DNA of 64,000 bases from Costus lasius (lineage: Eukaryota; Streptophyta; Magnoliopsida; Zingiberales; Costaceae), in assembly GCA_027563935.2 (NCBI GenBank), contig CM050446.2, forward strand, positions 128,294,499 through 128,358,498, written 5' to 3'. The notes below the pieces were generated by a model. It was not told where the DNA came from and did not search any database. It worked only from the letters and a program-made list of their open reading frames with translations. A program made the translations under genes and the position numbers. Positions 63,472 through 64,000 of this stretch are shown here, piece after piece (positions within the stretch are counted from its first letter, which is position 1; the number at the start of each line of letters is the position of its first letter).

Positions 63472-64000
63472 TTAAACCGAGCTCATCTTGACCATCCCAA
63501 TCATAGTCTTCAGCTTAATGAAAAACTCTGCTTTCAATGGCTTTGTAAACATGTCTGCAACTTGTTCCTCGGACTTGCAAAACTCAAGCACGATTTCCTC
63601 AGATTTCACTAGATCTCTAATGAAATGATACTTGATGTCGATGTGCTTGCTCTTCCCATGGAAAACTGGGTTTTTTGCCAAAGCAATTGCTGACTTGTTG
63701 TCACATTTAATCACCGTCGGCTTCTTCTGCTTATGACTTAACTCCATGAGCAATTGTCGTAGCCAGACTGCTTGAGTAGCACAGTAAGCCGCAGCTATAT
63801 ACTCTGCTTCAGCAGTGGATAAAGCAACCACCTGTTGCTTCTTCGAGGACCAGGAAAAAATTCCATTTCCTAAAGAAAAAATGTAACCAGAAGTACTCTT
63901 CCTCTCTCCAATATCTCCTCCCCAATCACTATCAGTATATCCCACAAGTTCAAAACAATTAGACGATGAATAAAAAATACCATCATCTATGGTTCCTCTG
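63472..64000 (-). CDS. Copia pol polyprotein, C-terminal RNase H part (partial at right edge)
   Basis: Open from the window edge to TAA at 63472-63474. It has the copia RNase H hallmarks: GYTDSDWGGD with the first catalytic Asp, KSTSGYIFSL, SWSSKKQQVVALSTAEAEY, CDNKSAIALAKNPVFHGKSK, HIDIKYHFIRD and ADMFTKPL. This is the 3' end of gag-pol in a Ty1/copia element. No stop interrupts the visible 176 codons, so the insertion may be fairly young. Confidence 0.95.
   Translation of the reverse strand, partial: RGTIDDGIFYSSSNCFELVGYTDSDWGGDIGERKSTSGYIFSLGNGIFSWSSKKQQVVALSTAEAEYIAAAYCATQAVWLRQLLMELSHKQKKPTVIKCDNKSAIALAKNPVFHGKSKHIDIKYHFIRDLVKSEEIVLEFCKSEEQVADMFTKPLKAEFFIKLKTMIGMVKMSSV

Larger units (their letters stand above)
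63206..64000 (-). mobile_element. Ty1/copia LTR retrotransposon, 3' end, inserted in the NLR (partial, right edge)
   Basis: Reading on the reverse strand: the end of pol, a purine-rich tract next to the LTR (TTTAAGGGAGGC, complement 63465-63476), then an LTR that starts TGTTGGAAAGAG and ends CTTACAACA (63206-63464). NLR coding sequence resumes directly after the LTR. The expected 5-bp target duplicate GGCCG/CGGCC lies at 63201-63205; its partner is outside the window. Confidence 0.92.

Overview
This is a nuclear segment of a flowering-plant chromosome. Genes are split by GT-AG introns of 40 bp to 7 kb, introns and spacers are AT-rich and full of small inverted-repeat transposons, and every recognisable protein has plant relatives. 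A Ty1/copia element and a CC-NB-ARC resistance-gene remnant lie at the right end. The GC-rich, Y-segment-bearing dehydrin and the coiled-coil NLR fit a monocot, perhaps not a grass, but the species cannot be fixed from sequence alone.

Layout, left to right. (1) 1-5.6 kb, + strand: the 3' half of a WDR82/Swd2-type WD40 gene. (2) 7.4-9.2 kb, - strand: two tandem two-exon dehydrin-type LEA genes; one is canonical (Y3SK2-like) and the other has decayed Y and K segments. (3) 10.9-16.5 kb, - strand: a group C (TEY) MAP kinase, MPK7-like, with one 3.9 kb intron. (4) 18.9-26.6 kb, + strand: a nine-coding-exon bifunctional nuclease gene (BBD; DUF151 plus UVR). (5) 28.0-31.6 kb, + strand: a tentative gene for a 48-residue Arg-rich peptide. 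(6) 32.5-35.8 kb, - strand: an 11-exon group D (TDY) MAP kinase, MPK16-like, with an apparent GT-to-AT change at one splice donor. (7) 37.7-47.6 kb, - strand: the proteasome assembly chaperone UMP1, whose 140 codons are spread over about 10 kb, with a 7.2 kb intron holding several transposons. (8) 48.4-49.0 kb, - strand: a single-exon gene of an unnamed plant family. (9) 50.8-54.6 kb, + strand: a tentative unrecognised small gene. (10) 56.5-58.2 kb, + strand: a tandem CCCH zinc-finger gene (C3H14/C3H15 clade). (11) 58.9-61.7 kb: a spacer followed by an inverted, mutated copy of the 3' half of that CCCH gene. (12) 61.7-63.2 kb, - strand: a broken CC-NB-ARC gene, cut at its 3' side by the CCCH duplicate and at its 5' side by a copia retrotransposon that runs off the window.

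Functional theme: many of the genes belong to families used in stress signalling or protection (two MAP kinases, BBD nuclease, dehydrins, TZF protein, NLR), mixed with housekeeping genes (WDR82, UMP1). Nothing shows that they act as a unit. The liveliest region is 57-64 kb, where a segmental inverted duplication, NLR decay and a retrotransposon insertion are superimposed. No tRNA, rRNA or CRISPR was seen. All gene models are read by eye from splice signals and family resemblance.
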